This document shows, piece after piece, positions 46,039 to 56,100 of a stretch of 64,000 bases of DNA (positions within the stretch are counted from its first letter, which is position 1; the number at the start of each line of letters is the position of its first letter). The notes under the pieces are model-generated. The model saw only the letters and a program-made list of their open reading frames with translations, was not told the DNA's origin and ran no database searches. Origin of the DNA: a virus; IMG/VR virus record IMGVR_UViG_3300043446_003867, positions 25,082 through 89,081 of that record; one strand, 5' to 3'. A program made the position numbers and the translations under genes.

Positions 46039-46931
46039 GCGGGTGGGGGTCAGGACCGTGGGGCGCGGGACCATGGGGCGCGGGCGGCGCTACGACCGCG
46101 TTCGGGATCGTTGAGGCAGTCGCGATCCGAGAGAACCTCGTGCGCGTGACGTTCTCCGAGACGCCGCTATTCGACGCGCTTCTCACCGCAAACGACGCGT
46201 CCAACCCCGAGCGATTCAGCGTCACGCCGGTTCCCGGCACGTTCGGGATGGACGATTTGCCGACGCGTCCGGTCCGTCCGGTGCGCGTCGAAGTCGCTGC
46301 TGTGCCGTTGTCGTTCGGCGCGGTGCTTGACGTGACGGTGGATCGACCGTTCTCGCCTGCTCCTTCGCAGTACATCCTCGCTGCGAATCAGTTGGTAAGT
46401 GTGACGGGCAACCTGCTTGACCCGTCGGCGTCCTCGGCGCAGTTCACCGGACTCTATCGAGCGATGCGCGTGCAGTCGGCGACGGCTGCATCGCCGTCGC
46501 GTGACATGGCGAACCCGCAGACGTACTCAAGCCTCGTGAACGCGGGCGTGAACGATCCCAATCTGATCACGCAGCTCGGCACGTTTCCGATCGATGCGAC
46601 GGGTGATTACGCATTCGACGACGGAATCACGCAAGTGAAGAAGCGCATCATCCGGCGCTTGATCACGCGGCAGGGTGCGTTCCCGTCGTTGCCTGATTAC
46701 GGCGTCGGCATCCCGTCGTACGGCAAGCAGCTTGGCTCTCTCGCGGTGCGGCAGAAGCTCGCGGCGGAAGCGCAGAAGCAGATCTCCAGCGAGCCCGAAG
46801 TTGCCGAAGCCGTCGTGAACGCAATTAGCGATCCGGCGAATCCAAGCGTGACTATCCTCCGCATCCGCGTGCGCCTGAACGGGTCCGGCGGCACGACGCA
46901 GTTTGACGTTCCGTTTGCTCCGGTGGCCTGA
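46035..46931 (+). CDS. baseplate wedge protein with C-terminal gp25-like domain
   Basis: 298 residues from GTG 46035. It begins SGWGSGPWGAGPWGAGG, a Gly/Trp-rich tail-protein start. The C-terminal 130 residues match the GpW/gp25 fold (RRLITRQGAFPSLPDYGVGI, QKLAAEAQKQISSEPEVAEA), the wedge protein that connects sheath and baseplate. Its N-terminal domain is beta-rich. Coupled to the preceding and following genes by overlap or one-base spacing. Confidence 0.8.
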   Translation: MSGWGSGPWGAGPWGAGGATTAFGIVEAVAIRENLVRVTFSETPLFDALLTANDASNPERFSVTPVPGTFGMDDLPTRPVRPVRVEVAAVPLSFGAVLDVTVDRPFSPAPSQYILAANQLVSVTGNLLDPSASSAQFTGLYRAMRVQSATAASPSRDMANPQTYSSLVNAGVNDPNLITQLGTFPIDATGDYAFDDGITQVKKRIIRRLITRQGAFPSLPDYGVGIPSYGKQLGSLAVRQKLAAEAQKQISSEPEVAEAVVNAISDPANPSVTILRIRVRLNGSGGTTQFDVPFAPVA

Positions 46932-48040
46932 TGAGTGACTTTCCTTCCCGTCTCGACCTCTACAAGCTCGCGCGCACGTACGTTCTCACGCGCGCGCAGA
47001 AGATCGATCCGGCGCAGGTCGACGTCGCTGGCAGCGACGTGAACCTGTACGTCGGCATCGCGAGCATCCTCGGCTACCAGCTCGTGATGAGCCTCGCGCA
47101 GAACGTGAACGCGCTGATGCTTGACGGCGCGTACGGCGACGATCTTGATCGCTACGGCACCGACCGTTACCAGCTTCCGCGCAAGGGCGCGTCGGCGGCG
47201 GTCGGTAACGTGCGCATCTTCCGATCGACGTTCGCGGCGGGCGCGGGAACGATTCCGATGAGCACGCCGCTCCTCACGCTCAACGGCATTGAGTACATCA
47301 CGAGCAACAGCGTGTCGTTCGGCGCAACCGACCTCGTCGTCACGGTGAACGTGCGAGCGAGCATCGCGGGCAAGACGTCGCAGGTCGGAGCGAATCAGAT
47401 CCGGCAGTTCGGGCAGCCGCAAACGCTGTTCGATCAGACGCTTCAGGTGAACAACGATCTCCCGACGGCGGGCGGCGAAGACACCGAGGACGACGAGACG
47501 TACCGCGAACGCATCCGCGCGTTCTGGAACACGGCGCGGCGCGGGACGATCACCGCTATCCAATACGGAGCGACGGCGGTGCCGGGCGTATCAAGCGCGA
47601 CGGCGGTGGAAGTGCTCACGAACGGTACTCAGCCCGCGCGCGCGGTATCGCTTCGCATCGCAGACTCCAGCGGCATCGCATCGGCGGCGCTCGCGGCAAC
47701 GGTGCAAGCGAGCCTTGACGAGTATCGAGCGGCGGGCATCGCGGTCCTCGTTGAGACGAGCACGCCGCAGATCGTGAGCGTGGTGCTCAAGCTGACGTTC
47801 AGCGCGTCGGTCGACTCCACAATCCTGAGCGAGAATGTTCGAGCGGCGGTCGTCGAGTACATCAACACGCTCGCGGTCGGCGAGACGCTTTACAAGTCCT
47901 CGCTGTTTGCGGTGCTCCAGCGGTATCAGGCAAGCGGCTTGATCGTGACGCAGGACACGCTGGTCAGTCCGGCGGGCGATCTCGTGCCTGAAACCGGCAA
48001 GACGTTGCGCACGCGACTCGCCAATGTGACGGTGGTCTGA
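46931..48040 (+). CDS. baseplate J-like wedge protein
   Basis: 369 residues. It has the J/gp47 layout: N-terminal helical region, a SAAVGNVRIFRSTFAAGAGT strand region with the IPMSTPLLTLNGIEY turn, and the DDETYRERIRAFWNTARRGT signature (residues about 185-204). J-like proteins form the wedge arms of the baseplate. Stop overlaps the next ATG. Confidence 0.9.
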   Translation: MSDFPSRLDLYKLARTYVLTRAQKIDPAQVDVAGSDVNLYVGIASILGYQLVMSLAQNVNALMLDGAYGDDLDRYGTDRYQLPRKGASAAVGNVRIFRSTFAAGAGTIPMSTPLLTLNGIEYITSNSVSFGATDLVVTVNVRASIAGKTSQVGANQIRQFGQPQTLFDQTLQVNNDLPTAGGEDTEDDETYRERIRAFWNTARRGTITAIQYGATAVPGVSSATAVEVLTNGTQPARAVSLRIADSSGIASAALAATVQASLDEYRAAGIAVLVETSTPQIVSVVLKLTFSASVDSTILSENVRAAVVEYINTLAVGETLYKSSLFAVLQRYQASGLIVTQDTLVSPAGDLVPETGKTLRTRLANVTVV

Positions 48041-49914
48041 TGCCCGCGCGTGGACCGTATACGTTCGACGAACTCTTGGCGGTGCTCTACAGCGCCGCCG
48101 ATCCGCTGTATTTGGACCCGTTCTTTGAGGGCCAATACGGCAACGGTCGTGAGCTGTTCGAGGCGTTGATCGAAGTCCTCCGGCGCGTCGACGATGCGAT
48201 CAATCACACGACGCAGGGGATGTTCATTTCGCCGTGGTCCGGGCAGACGGGCGAACCGGCGGCGGGAGCTTCGCGCACGATCCTCACGATGGAGTTCGCG
48301 CGCGTCGACAAGCTCCTCGGGATGCCGCTCACGCTCCGCGCGGGCGAAGTGCTCTACGAGGAGCGCACGACGGATTACGCGACCAACGGCGGCGTCGAAG
48401 TGCTCACGGGGCGAACGTACACGCTGATTGACGACGTGTGCTTTCTGCCGGGGCAGAGCGGGCCGATTACGGCGAACGTCGTCGCGACGCGCGTCGGGTT
48501 CGGTTTCGGCAACGTCGAGCCGGGCGACGTCACCTACATCCGGCAACCGGGTTTGACGCTGACGAACGTCGGCGCGACGATCAACATCCCGGCGCCGACG
48601 TCGCCTTACGATCGCATGACGATGCCGATGGTGCCGGACGTGCTGAGTTCGGCGCAGATCGGGCAATACGTCCAGTTCGTGACGGGCGCGAACGCGGGGC
48701 AAATTCGACGGTTGACGGCGTTTGAGCCGGACAACAGCGGCGCGACGGGCGGCGTTGCCGTCTTCGCGCGCGAACCCGTGCTCAAGAACGCGGGCCTTTG
48801 GGTCACGGTGCCGTTCATCGTCGGGGAGTACGTTGAGCAGTACAACGGCGCCGCGCTATTGGCCCGTGGGCGCGTTTTGACGTTCCAGGCACCCTCGCCC
48901 ACGTCTCTCGTCGTTGAGACGGTTTACGGGGCGTTTGCGGCGACTGCCGGGCCGATCACGGTCGTCACCGGGGTTGAGTCGGGTGCGACGCTGTCGATCG
49001 ATACGATCGACGGAGGAGCGGCGTTGACGCCGGAACTCGCGACGGCTGCCTGGGCGGTGCAGGAGTGGGCGGGCGCGTTCGGTGTCGCGGTCACGAACAT
49101 CGCGCTGGTGGATCGCGGCGAGATGGGCGTGCTTGACGCGATCGGAGCGGAGCGCGGGATCTCGCGTTCGCCGGGCGAGGATGACGAGTCGTACCGTGCG
49201 CGCGTAAAGGCGATCGCCGACACGGTGAGTCCGAACGCGATCCGCCGTATCGGCAACCGCATCTGGTCGATCTACGGCGGTTCCGTGTGTTTGCGCGAAG
49301 TCGGGCAGCGGCTTCTTCCTGGCGTCTATTGCGACGCGACGAGCACGCCTCCGCTTGCGTCGAACTCCTACGCCTACGACCTGGATGGGATCGTCGTGAC
49401 GGGCATCGGCATCGGGCAGTTTATCGACGGCGAGCGCGTCTATCAGGTCAACGGCGGCGTGATCACGACCGGGCGGCACACGACGACGATTCCGGCGGCG
49501 GCGCTCGGCGCGCTGGTTCCTCCGCCGGTCGCGCAGCTTGAGATCGCGAACATCCGCGGTCCCGGCTTCGTCAACACGCTGCCGATCGTCGGCGAAACCT
49601 CGCTTGCGGTGTGGACGCCGGCGGCGATCACGGGAGGATTGCGCAATGAGAATCGCTTCAAGGTCAACCTTGACTACACCGACATGCGGGCGTTCTTTCT
49701 GGTGGGCGTGCCTGCTAGCGATCTGGGCGACTTTGGCATCGCGTATGATAGCGGGACGTGCAACGCCTTCGACGCGAACCCGTACCTAGCGTTCTGCGAC
49801 GGATTCGCGGCGACGGCGGCGGTGCTAAACCGCTCGACGTGGCAGGGAATCAACGAGGCGAAGGCGGGCGGAGTCGGGTTTGATCTCTACGTCGAAGCGA
49901 TCGGATGCTCGTGA
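48040..49914 (+). CDS. second J-like / tail-plate protein
   Basis: 624 residues. It contains a shortened J-type signature (SRSPGEDDESYRARVKAIAD near residue 390) in a larger beta-rich protein that begins DELLAVLYSAADPLYLDPFF. Probably the partner wedge or fibre-attachment protein. Overlaps the J gene by one base. N-terminal residues may contact the baseplate ring. Confidence 0.7.
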   Translation: MPARGPYTFDELLAVLYSAADPLYLDPFFEGQYGNGRELFEALIEVLRRVDDAINHTTQGMFISPWSGQTGEPAAGASRTILTMEFARVDKLLGMPLTLRAGEVLYEERTTDYATNGGVEVLTGRTYTLIDDVCFLPGQSGPITANVVATRVGFGFGNVEPGDVTYIRQPGLTLTNVGATINIPAPTSPYDRMTMPMVPDVLSSAQIGQYVQFVTGANAGQIRRLTAFEPDNSGATGGVAVFAREPVLKNAGLWVTVPFIVGEYVEQYNGAALLARGRVLTFQAPSPTSLVVETVYGAFAATAGPITVVTGVESGATLSIDTIDGGAALTPELATAAWAVQEWAGAFGVAVTNIALVDRGEMGVLDAIGAERGISRSPGEDDESYRARVKAIADTVSPNAIRRIGNRIWSIYGGSVCLREVGQRLLPGVYCDATSTPPLASNSYAYDLDGIVVTGIGIGQFIDGERVYQVNGGVITTGRHTTTIPAAALGALVPPPVAQLEIANIRGPGFVNTLPIVGETSLAVWTPAAITGGLRNENRFKVNLDYTDMRAFFLVGVPASDLGDFGIAYDSGTCNAFDANPYLAFCDGFAATAAVLNRSTWQGINEAKAGGVGFDLYVEAIGCS

Positions 49915-49939
49915 TACGGTCGCGCAAGGAGAACGGACG

Positions 49940-50131
49940 ATGAAGTACATTGATGCGCATGGGAAGGAAGTCCCGGCGAGCGAAGTGAAGCGTGTCGGCG
50001 GGCAGTTCGTTCGCGTGAAGATGGTCGCGACCAAGGGGATGCGCGAAGTCGTCACCAACGGCGCGAAGACGTTTGAGCAGTACGACACCGAGATCGAGAT
50101 GCCGTGCGGCTACGTGAAGGCGAAGGACTGA
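49940..50131 (+). CDS. 63-residue protein, unknown function
   Basis: ATG 49940 behind AAGGAG, with TACGGT at 49915-49920 as a possible promoter box. Beta-rich: YIDAHGKEVPASEVKRVGGQ, then VRVKMVATKG and EIEMPCGYVK. Sits between baseplate genes. No family recognised. Confidence 0.55.
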   Translation: MKYIDAHGKEVPASEVKRVGGQFVRVKMVATKGMREVVTNGAKTFEQYDTEIEMPCGYVKAKD

Positions 50132-50135
50132 GACG

Positions 50136-51827
50136 ATGAGCAGCGGACGCAAGCAACTCCGACAAAACACGCGCGAGCGTGTGATCAGCACCGACTTCAA
50201 CCGCGCGCAGGCGTTCGGGTACGGGTACTCGAATGAGTTTTTGCGCGAGCAAGTCCTCGCGCCTACGGACGCGGACTACTACGCGGGCGTCACCTTTGAC
50301 GTGACGGGTCCGGCGCTCGGTGGTCCGATTCCGCCCACGTTAGCGATCAACCAGATTGCTCCGACCGCGCCTGACTACGGCACGGTGTTGAACGGGCTGA
50401 TGGTCGTCGTTCCGGTTGGCGGAACGAGCATCCTCGTGTCGGGCGGAACGCTGCTCGTGATCGACCCCGAGGGGCTTCCGGGTTCAAGCGATCCGTCGCC
50501 GCTCAACCCGGACGACGGTCCTGGTCCCAACCGCACGGTGTACAGCGCGGGCATCAACGCGCTCGGCGTGCTCAACTGGACGCCGTACGCGGGCGCGGGT
50601 CACCGCATCGACGTCGTCGAGTGCCAGCGCACGAACATCGTCACGGAGACGGACAACCGCGACATCTTCAACCCGGCGACGGGCCTCTTTACGCCGCAGG
50701 CGGTGACGAAGGTTACGGCGGGCGATCTCACGTTCCGCATCCGTCTCGGTGTCGCGGCGAACACGATTCCGGCGGCGGCTCAGGGCTGGTTCCCGCTCGC
50801 GGTGATCAGCACTCCGGCGGGCGCGCTAAACCTGGACACTTGCTACATCTGGGACGTTCGCGATCTCGCGAGCGACATGGCGGAACCGAACGTGCGCCGC
50901 ACATCGGTTATCGGTCGTCCCGAGGTGCAGAACCTCTACGCTGATCCCTTCACCGCGCCGGGCGAACTGCGTCTCAGCGGCGAGACGACGGCGACGTGGG
51001 GGCACTATCGCTTCGGCGGCAAGCTCTACGATCCGCGCACGGCGCTCAACTATCGCGATCTGCTGGACGCGAACTTCGCGCAGGAGCCGGGCTTCGGCCC
51101 GATCGCGAACCAGCCGTACTACATCTACGCTGTATTCCCCGATCCATACCGTCGCTGGGTTGGCTATACGAACACGGCGATCACGGGCTACGCGGGGCGC
51201 ATTCCCGGCGGCTTCCGCGGCATCCTCACGGTTTCGATTCTTGCGCCGAACATCGGCACGAACACGCCGTTCCTTCCGATCTCGGTGCCGTCGGGATGGG
51301 GAATCAACTCGCTCACGGCGACGGCGCAGTTCATCGGCGCGGGCAAGGTTGATGGCGCGCTCAACCTGGAGCAGTTCGTCTCCTCGAATCGCGTAACAGC
51401 CGCTTGGCAGGCACCGGGCATCTTGACGCCGGGTGCACTCACGGCGATCCCCGACACGTATTCGTATCCGCTCCTCCCTGGTCCGGCGTTCCCGACGAAC
51501 GCGCGATCCATTCGCGTGTTGTTCGCGACGATCATTGCTGGCGCGGCGGCGAACGCGGTGCTGCGAATCACCGCGTACTCCGGACTTTTTGATTCGGTGA
51601 ACGTGCAGGTCCAGTCGCTTGACAATACTGTGATTGAGCAAGTCGTCTGCGACGCGGGCGGCACGGTGCAGTATCTCCGCACCGTTGAGATCCTGAATCC
51701 GTTCTACAGCGTGGAAGAAGCGCCGCTCTGCTTGCCGTATCTCTATATCACGGCGGCTCTGATTGGCGGCGCGGGTGTTCCCGTGATCTCGGCGACGAGT
51801 GCGACGATTATCGGCTGGTCGGTATGA
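50136..51827 (+). CDS. large tail-end structural protein
   Basis: 563 residues, mostly beta, starting MSSGRKQLRQNTRERVISTD. Domains alternate strands and loops (NGLMVVVPVGGTSILVSGG, FAQEPGFGPIANQPYYIYAV, SYPLLPGPAFPTNARSIRVL), without repeats or enzymatic residues. Position between wedge and fibre genes suggests a baseplate-rim or fibre-attachment protein. Confidence 0.55.
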   Translation: MSSGRKQLRQNTRERVISTDFNRAQAFGYGYSNEFLREQVLAPTDADYYAGVTFDVTGPALGGPIPPTLAINQIAPTAPDYGTVLNGLMVVVPVGGTSILVSGGTLLVIDPEGLPGSSDPSPLNPDDGPGPNRTVYSAGINALGVLNWTPYAGAGHRIDVVECQRTNIVTETDNRDIFNPATGLFTPQAVTKVTAGDLTFRIRLGVAANTIPAAAQGWFPLAVISTPAGALNLDTCYIWDVRDLASDMAEPNVRRTSVIGRPEVQNLYADPFTAPGELRLSGETTATWGHYRFGGKLYDPRTALNYRDLLDANFAQEPGFGPIANQPYYIYAVFPDPYRRWVGYTNTAITGYAGRIPGGFRGILTVSILAPNIGTNTPFLPISVPSGWGINSLTATAQFIGAGKVDGALNLEQFVSSNRVTAAWQAPGILTPGALTAIPDTYSYPLLPGPAFPTNARSIRVLFATIIAGAAANAVLRITAYSGLFDSVNVQVQSLDNTVIEQVVCDAGGTVQYLRTVEILNPFYSVEEAPLCLPYLYITAALIGGAGVPVISATSATIIGWSV

Positions 51828-52201
51828 GCCTGAGCAGCTTCCTCGCGGAGAACGGATACGAGGCCAGCGCGGTGTTTGCCGCGCTCGGCCTTAATCCGTT
51901 CCTCGTGAATCGCGTCGATGCGGGGGAGCAGCTTCTTCCGGCGAGTGTGTGCGTGGAGATCGCGCGTTACACGAGCACGGATCTCGGGTCAGTCGTCGCT
52001 GCGTCGGGGGGCGCGGTGACGGCTCCGGCGATCGCAACGAATGCGCCGACGTACTTCACCGATGTCGGCGGATTGAAGGCGTACCCGGCTGCGCCGGTGA
52101 ACGTCGTCCGCCAAGTCAATCCGGCGAACGCGCAACCGCTGCCTTCCGCCTCGTCGCAGGTGCAAGCGATGATCGTCGCTCGCACGGTGCCGAGCCCGTG
52201 A
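51824..52201 (+). CDS. 125-residue protein, unknown function
   Basis: ATG overlaps the previous stop. Starts MSLSSFLAENGYEASAVFAA and continues with a helical then Ala/Pro-rich sequence. No motif. It may be a small tail component encoded just before the lysis genes. Confidence 0.5.
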   Translation: MSLSSFLAENGYEASAVFAALGLNPFLVNRVDAGEQLLPASVCVEIARYTSTDLGSVVAASGGAVTAPAIATNAPTYFTDVGGLKAYPAAPVNVVRQVNPANAQPLPSASSQVQAMIVARTVPSP

Positions 52202-52214
52202 TAGGGATTGAGGG

Positions 52215-52511
52215 ATGGACGCCGGGCTCTTGTTGTCGATCGGTTCGATCGCGCTGAACATCATCCTTGGCTTGATCACGTTCGCCTGGAGGGAATCAAT
52301 GGGCGAGGTGAAGCGAAGGCTGACCGAGACGGAGGCCAAGGTGAGCAAGCACAGCGATTTGATCGTGGCGCTTGATGAACGCTCAAAGGGCGTCGCGACG
52401 ATGCTTGAGAGGATCGAGCACGCGATGGTGCCGCGCGCGGAGTGGGAAGCGCGCCACAAGGCGACAGACGCGATGCTCGAACGCATCTTGGAACGTCTCG
52501 ACTCTCGGTGA
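52215..52511 (+). CDS. membrane-anchored coiled-coil protein, holin-cassette type
   Basis: 98 residues. One N-terminal membrane helix (residues 5-24, LLLSIGSIALNIILGLITF) is followed by a long coiled coil with heptad spacing (VKRRLTETEAKVSKHSDLIV). XhlA-like hemolysin and holin-accessory proteins have this layout. Next to another short membrane protein it may be part of a holin pair; the known lysozyme gene is far away at 10010. Confidence 0.6.
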   Translation: MDAGLLLSIGSIALNIILGLITFAWRESMGEVKRRLTETEAKVSKHSDLIVALDERSKGVATMLERIEHAMVPRAEWEARHKATDAMLERILERLDSR

Positions 52512-52517
52512 TAGGCT
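52488..52517 (+). promoter_or_regulatory. candidate leaderless promoter
   Basis: TTGGAA (52488-52493), 18-bp spacer, TAGGCT (52512-52517), 7 nt before ATG 52525. The -35 box lies inside the previous gene. Among the best-formed of the set. Confidence 0.6.
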
Positions 52518-52524
52518 GTCACCC

Positions 52525-52725
52525 ATGACGCTCAAGGAAGTGCTCGGGAAGTTCGCGGCGAGCCGTAAGGCGTGGGTGCTCCTCGCAGCGACGATCGGCG
52601 CGATCGCGATGAACCTCGCGGGGCGCGTCGAAGGCGAGAAGGCGTTGGAGTTTATCAAGTGGACGGTGAGTACGTGGCTCGCGTCGCAAGCGGCGGAAGA
52701 CATCGCCGGAAAGCTGAAGGGTTGA
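52525..52725 (+). CDS. short membrane protein, possible holin
   Basis: 66 residues. One clear membrane helix (AWVLLAATIGAIAMNLAG, about 16-33) and an amphipathic second helix (ALEFIKWTVSTWLASQAAED). Charged ends (MTLKEVLGKFAASRK and EDIAGKLKG) and size fit a small holin, but holins are poorly conserved. Transcribed from its own leaderless promoter. Confidence 0.55.
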   Translation: MTLKEVLGKFAASRKAWVLLAATIGAIAMNLAGRVEGEKALEFIKWTVSTWLASQAAEDIAGKLKG

Positions 52726-52728
52726 ATC

Positions 52729-53085
52729 ATGGGTGCAGCACGTTTTCAGTTCGTCGCTCCGGCGGCTCCCGATGCGGCGCCGAACGCAACCGCGCCGATC
52801 GATTCGCGCCTCTTCTCGTTTCCCGTCGCCAACCAGGGCCTCGGGTCGCGCGTGTGGTTCGCGTCGGTCGGCGGGACGATCACGCTCCAGCTCTGGGCGT
52901 TTGAGCCGAGCATTCCCGGCGGCGGGCGCTGGTACGCGGTCGGCGCTCCGGTCGCGAGCACGGCGGCGGACACGCAGACGCTTTTCGCTGCGGCGTCGGT
53001 GCCGCTCGGCGTGCAGCTTTTCGCGCAGGTGACGGTGCTCGGCGCCGGCGTATCGCGCTTCTACGGCGGACTCGTCGAAACCTGA
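52729..53085 (+). CDS. 118-residue beta-rich protein before the fibre genes
   Basis: Starts MGAARFQFVAPAAPDAAPNA. Beta strands with aromatic pairs (SRVWFASVGGTITLQLWAFE). It is short and could be a fibre-tail connector or a small chaperone. Only 3 nt separate it from the membrane-protein gene. Function unknown. Confidence 0.5.
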   Translation: MGAARFQFVAPAAPDAAPNATAPIDSRLFSFPVANQGLGSRVWFASVGGTITLQLWAFEPSIPGGGRWYAVGAPVASTAADTQTLFAAASVPLGVQLFAQVTVLGAGVSRFYGGLVET

Positions 53086-53094
53086 TCGGAGTGG

Positions 53095-53123
53095 TTGGAG
53101 CGTTGGGCCGTGCGCGCTACGAT
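53095..53123 (+). promoter_or_regulatory. candidate leaderless promoter of the first fibre gene
   Basis: TTGGAG (53095-53100), exactly 17-bp spacer, TACGAT (53118-53123), 7 nt before ATG 53131. No ribosome-binding site in the gap; best sigma70-like match among the late promoters. Confidence 0.65.
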
Positions 53124-53130
53124 GGCGCGC

Positions 53131-56100
53131 ATGGCTCAATTCGTTCTGATCAATCCCGTTGGCACGCGATACGCTGGCGAAGTCCTCGACACTGTTCAGG
53201 ACGGGCAAGACGTCATTACGCAGCTCGCGTCGTTCGGTGGCGTCCTCGTGCCGCTGCCGAACGCGCTGCTTGAGCCCTACATCGCGCGCTGCGAGCAGCT
53301 TCGCGTCGTCGGTAACAACGACGAAGCGACCGCGATGATGCAGGCAGCCTACGCGAGCAGCACGGCGATCGCGGGCGGAGGAACGGCGGGCAAGGTGCCG
53401 CTGTGGACGGGCGTCGCGAACCTCGGCGACAGCGTGCTCACGCAGGTCGGGACGAAGATCGGCGTCAACGTGCCTGCACCGACGGCGTCTCTCTCGCTTC
53501 CCGCCGGACTCGTCACTGAGGCGTCGATGAACGTCGCCTCGGGTGTCGCGCCTGCGGCGCCGAACGCGGGCGATCTTTGGTTTGACGGGACGTATCTCTA
53601 CCTTCGAGCCGCTGGAACGAATCAGCCGCTCAATGCTCCCTTCGGGACGGGCACCGCGAACACGCTGACCATGTGGAGCGGGACGAGCGGACTCGTCAAC
53701 ACGGCGATCACGCAGGTTGCGGGTTCGATTCTTTCGCTCACGGGCCTTGTCGGCGGCGCTGGATACGCATCGACGTCTACGGCGATCGTCGCGCTTGGCA
53801 GTGGCAGCGGAACCGGCGCGACAGCGCAAATCGTCACGAGCGGCGGCGCGGTCACTTGGGTCGCACTGAAAGATCCGGGGCGCGGCTACACCGCGGGAGA
53901 CGTGCTCACGATTCCGGGCGGCAGCGGCACGATCACCGTGCTTGCAATCGTGCCGAAGAACGACGCGAGCGGGCACTTCACCGCGCAGCGCATCGGCGCT
54001 GGAACGACGCAACCGACCGCGGGCGTGGACAGCCGAGACGGCCTTCAGGTTAGCGGTTCGCAGGTCAAAAACGTGGAAGTTTTTTCCACGCTTGCGCCCG
54101 TGACGATCAACGCAGTCAACAGCACGGAGTTTTACGGCACAGTGCCGTTTGGAAATAGTTTCTACGCGCACCTGGTGAACGTCGCCGCAAGCGCGACGGG
54201 CTTTGCCGCGGGAGGACTGATCCAATCTTGGGGGTCTTGGACCAATATTTCCGCGAGTAGCGGAGCGAATAGCCTTTTGTGCATCGGTGTAAACGCACAA
54301 GCAGGACGCAGCTACGCGGCCGACCAAAACACCAACGTGAACCTTACGGGAGGCACCTTCTCGTCGGTTCTTAGAAATGCGAACGCCTACACGACGAACA
54401 TCATGCGCGGTGTCACTGGCGGCGTTAGCTCGTTTTCGAGCGCGACTGGCACGGTGTCGGGTCGCGCGGTTGGGGGTGATTTTTCTGCGAATTTCACCAC
54501 GCCCGTGACCGTTGCGGATCTGCGCGTGATCGATGCAGCCCTCACGCTTTCGGGCAGTGCGGCGGCAACCATCGCGTACATGCTGCGCTTGCAAAGCGCG
54601 ACGTTCACTGCGCCAAGCGTGGCCCCGACGACGTACTGGGGTATCTCGCAGGAAGATACGCTCGCGAAGTCGCGTTTCTACGGCAACGTGGGCGTGGGTA
54701 ACGCGCTGGACGTCGGAGCGGGTAAGGTTATCGGCTCGTTGACGCTGACTAACGCGGGCGCCGGGGCAACGAACGGAACCTACAGCCAAGTTGCCCTCAC
54801 GGGCGGAAGCGGCACCGGAGCGACGGCGGACATCGTTGTCGCTGGCAACGTCGTGACGGTCCTTACGCTTCGCAATCCGGGGCAAGGGTATGCGGTAGGC
54901 AATACGCTAAGCACGGCAGCGATCGGTGGCGCTGGGTTCGTGTTCACCGTCGCGAGCACTGCATCAATCCTTCGGAGTGACGGAACGTCCGTTGCGCCTC
55001 GTGTTGGCGCAGGCAATACGGCGCCGGTTTCAACGCTTCACGTTAGCGGCGGCGCGGCGACGCTGGACGGATTTGATCGCGTATCGATTCCACAAGCGAG
55101 TACGAGCGTTCCTTACGGCAACTACGGCGTGCAGTTGCATCAAACGGGATCGACCGCGCTTACGAACGCGAATCCCTTTCAATACGCGCAGTGGATTAGC
55201 TCGTCGTTCGATGCGTCGGGAGCTACGACCGCAACGTCAATGTCGGGTATCTTCGCTTCGCCACTTGTCGCTGGCACGAACAATACCGCGAGCTACAGCG
55301 CGACGGGCGTATACGGCCAGATTCTTCGCTACGCGGCGAACGATACCGCTCAGGCAGCCGGATTTACGGGAACCGGCGGTAGCTTTCAGTTCCGCGTGGA
55401 TACCGGTGTAGGAAGCACCACGACGAGTAGCGGCATTGGTGTGTGGGCGCGCGTTACGAACAGTGCTGCGGCGCACACAATCACGAACAGCTATGTCTTT
55501 TATGGCCTGGCAACTGCGACCGGTAATCACACAACGCTTATCGGCTATCGATTTGCGCCCGTTACTGGTGCGGGAACGATCACGACGTTCTACGGCTTGC
55601 GCCTGGAAGCGACGACCGCGCCGACGATCACGAACCGTTGGGCGATCAGCCAGGAAGATCCTCTCGCCAAGTCTCGCCACTACGAGAACGTCGGCGTGGG
55701 CAACGGCTTGGATGTCGGCGCAGGCAAGGTTATCGGCTCGTTGACGCTCACGAACGGCGGAACCGGCTACACGAACGGGACTTACAGCCAAGTCGCGCTG
55801 ACGACCGTTACGGGAACGGGAAGCGGAGCGACGGCGGACATCGTGGTCGCTGGAGGCATCGTCACGACGGTTGCCCTTCGCGCTCCGGGACAGGGCTACG
55901 CGGTTGGCGACACGCTCTCGTGCGCGAGCATCGGAGCGGGATCGAACTTCCTCGTAACGGTCGCCACGACCGCAAGCATCCTTCGGAGTGATGGAACGTC
56001 CGTTGCGGCGCGTATCGGAGGCGGGACGACGACTCCGAGAGCATCGGCGGACATCGTCGGCGGATCGATTTTCGACGGCATCGGGACGTTTACTTTCGCG

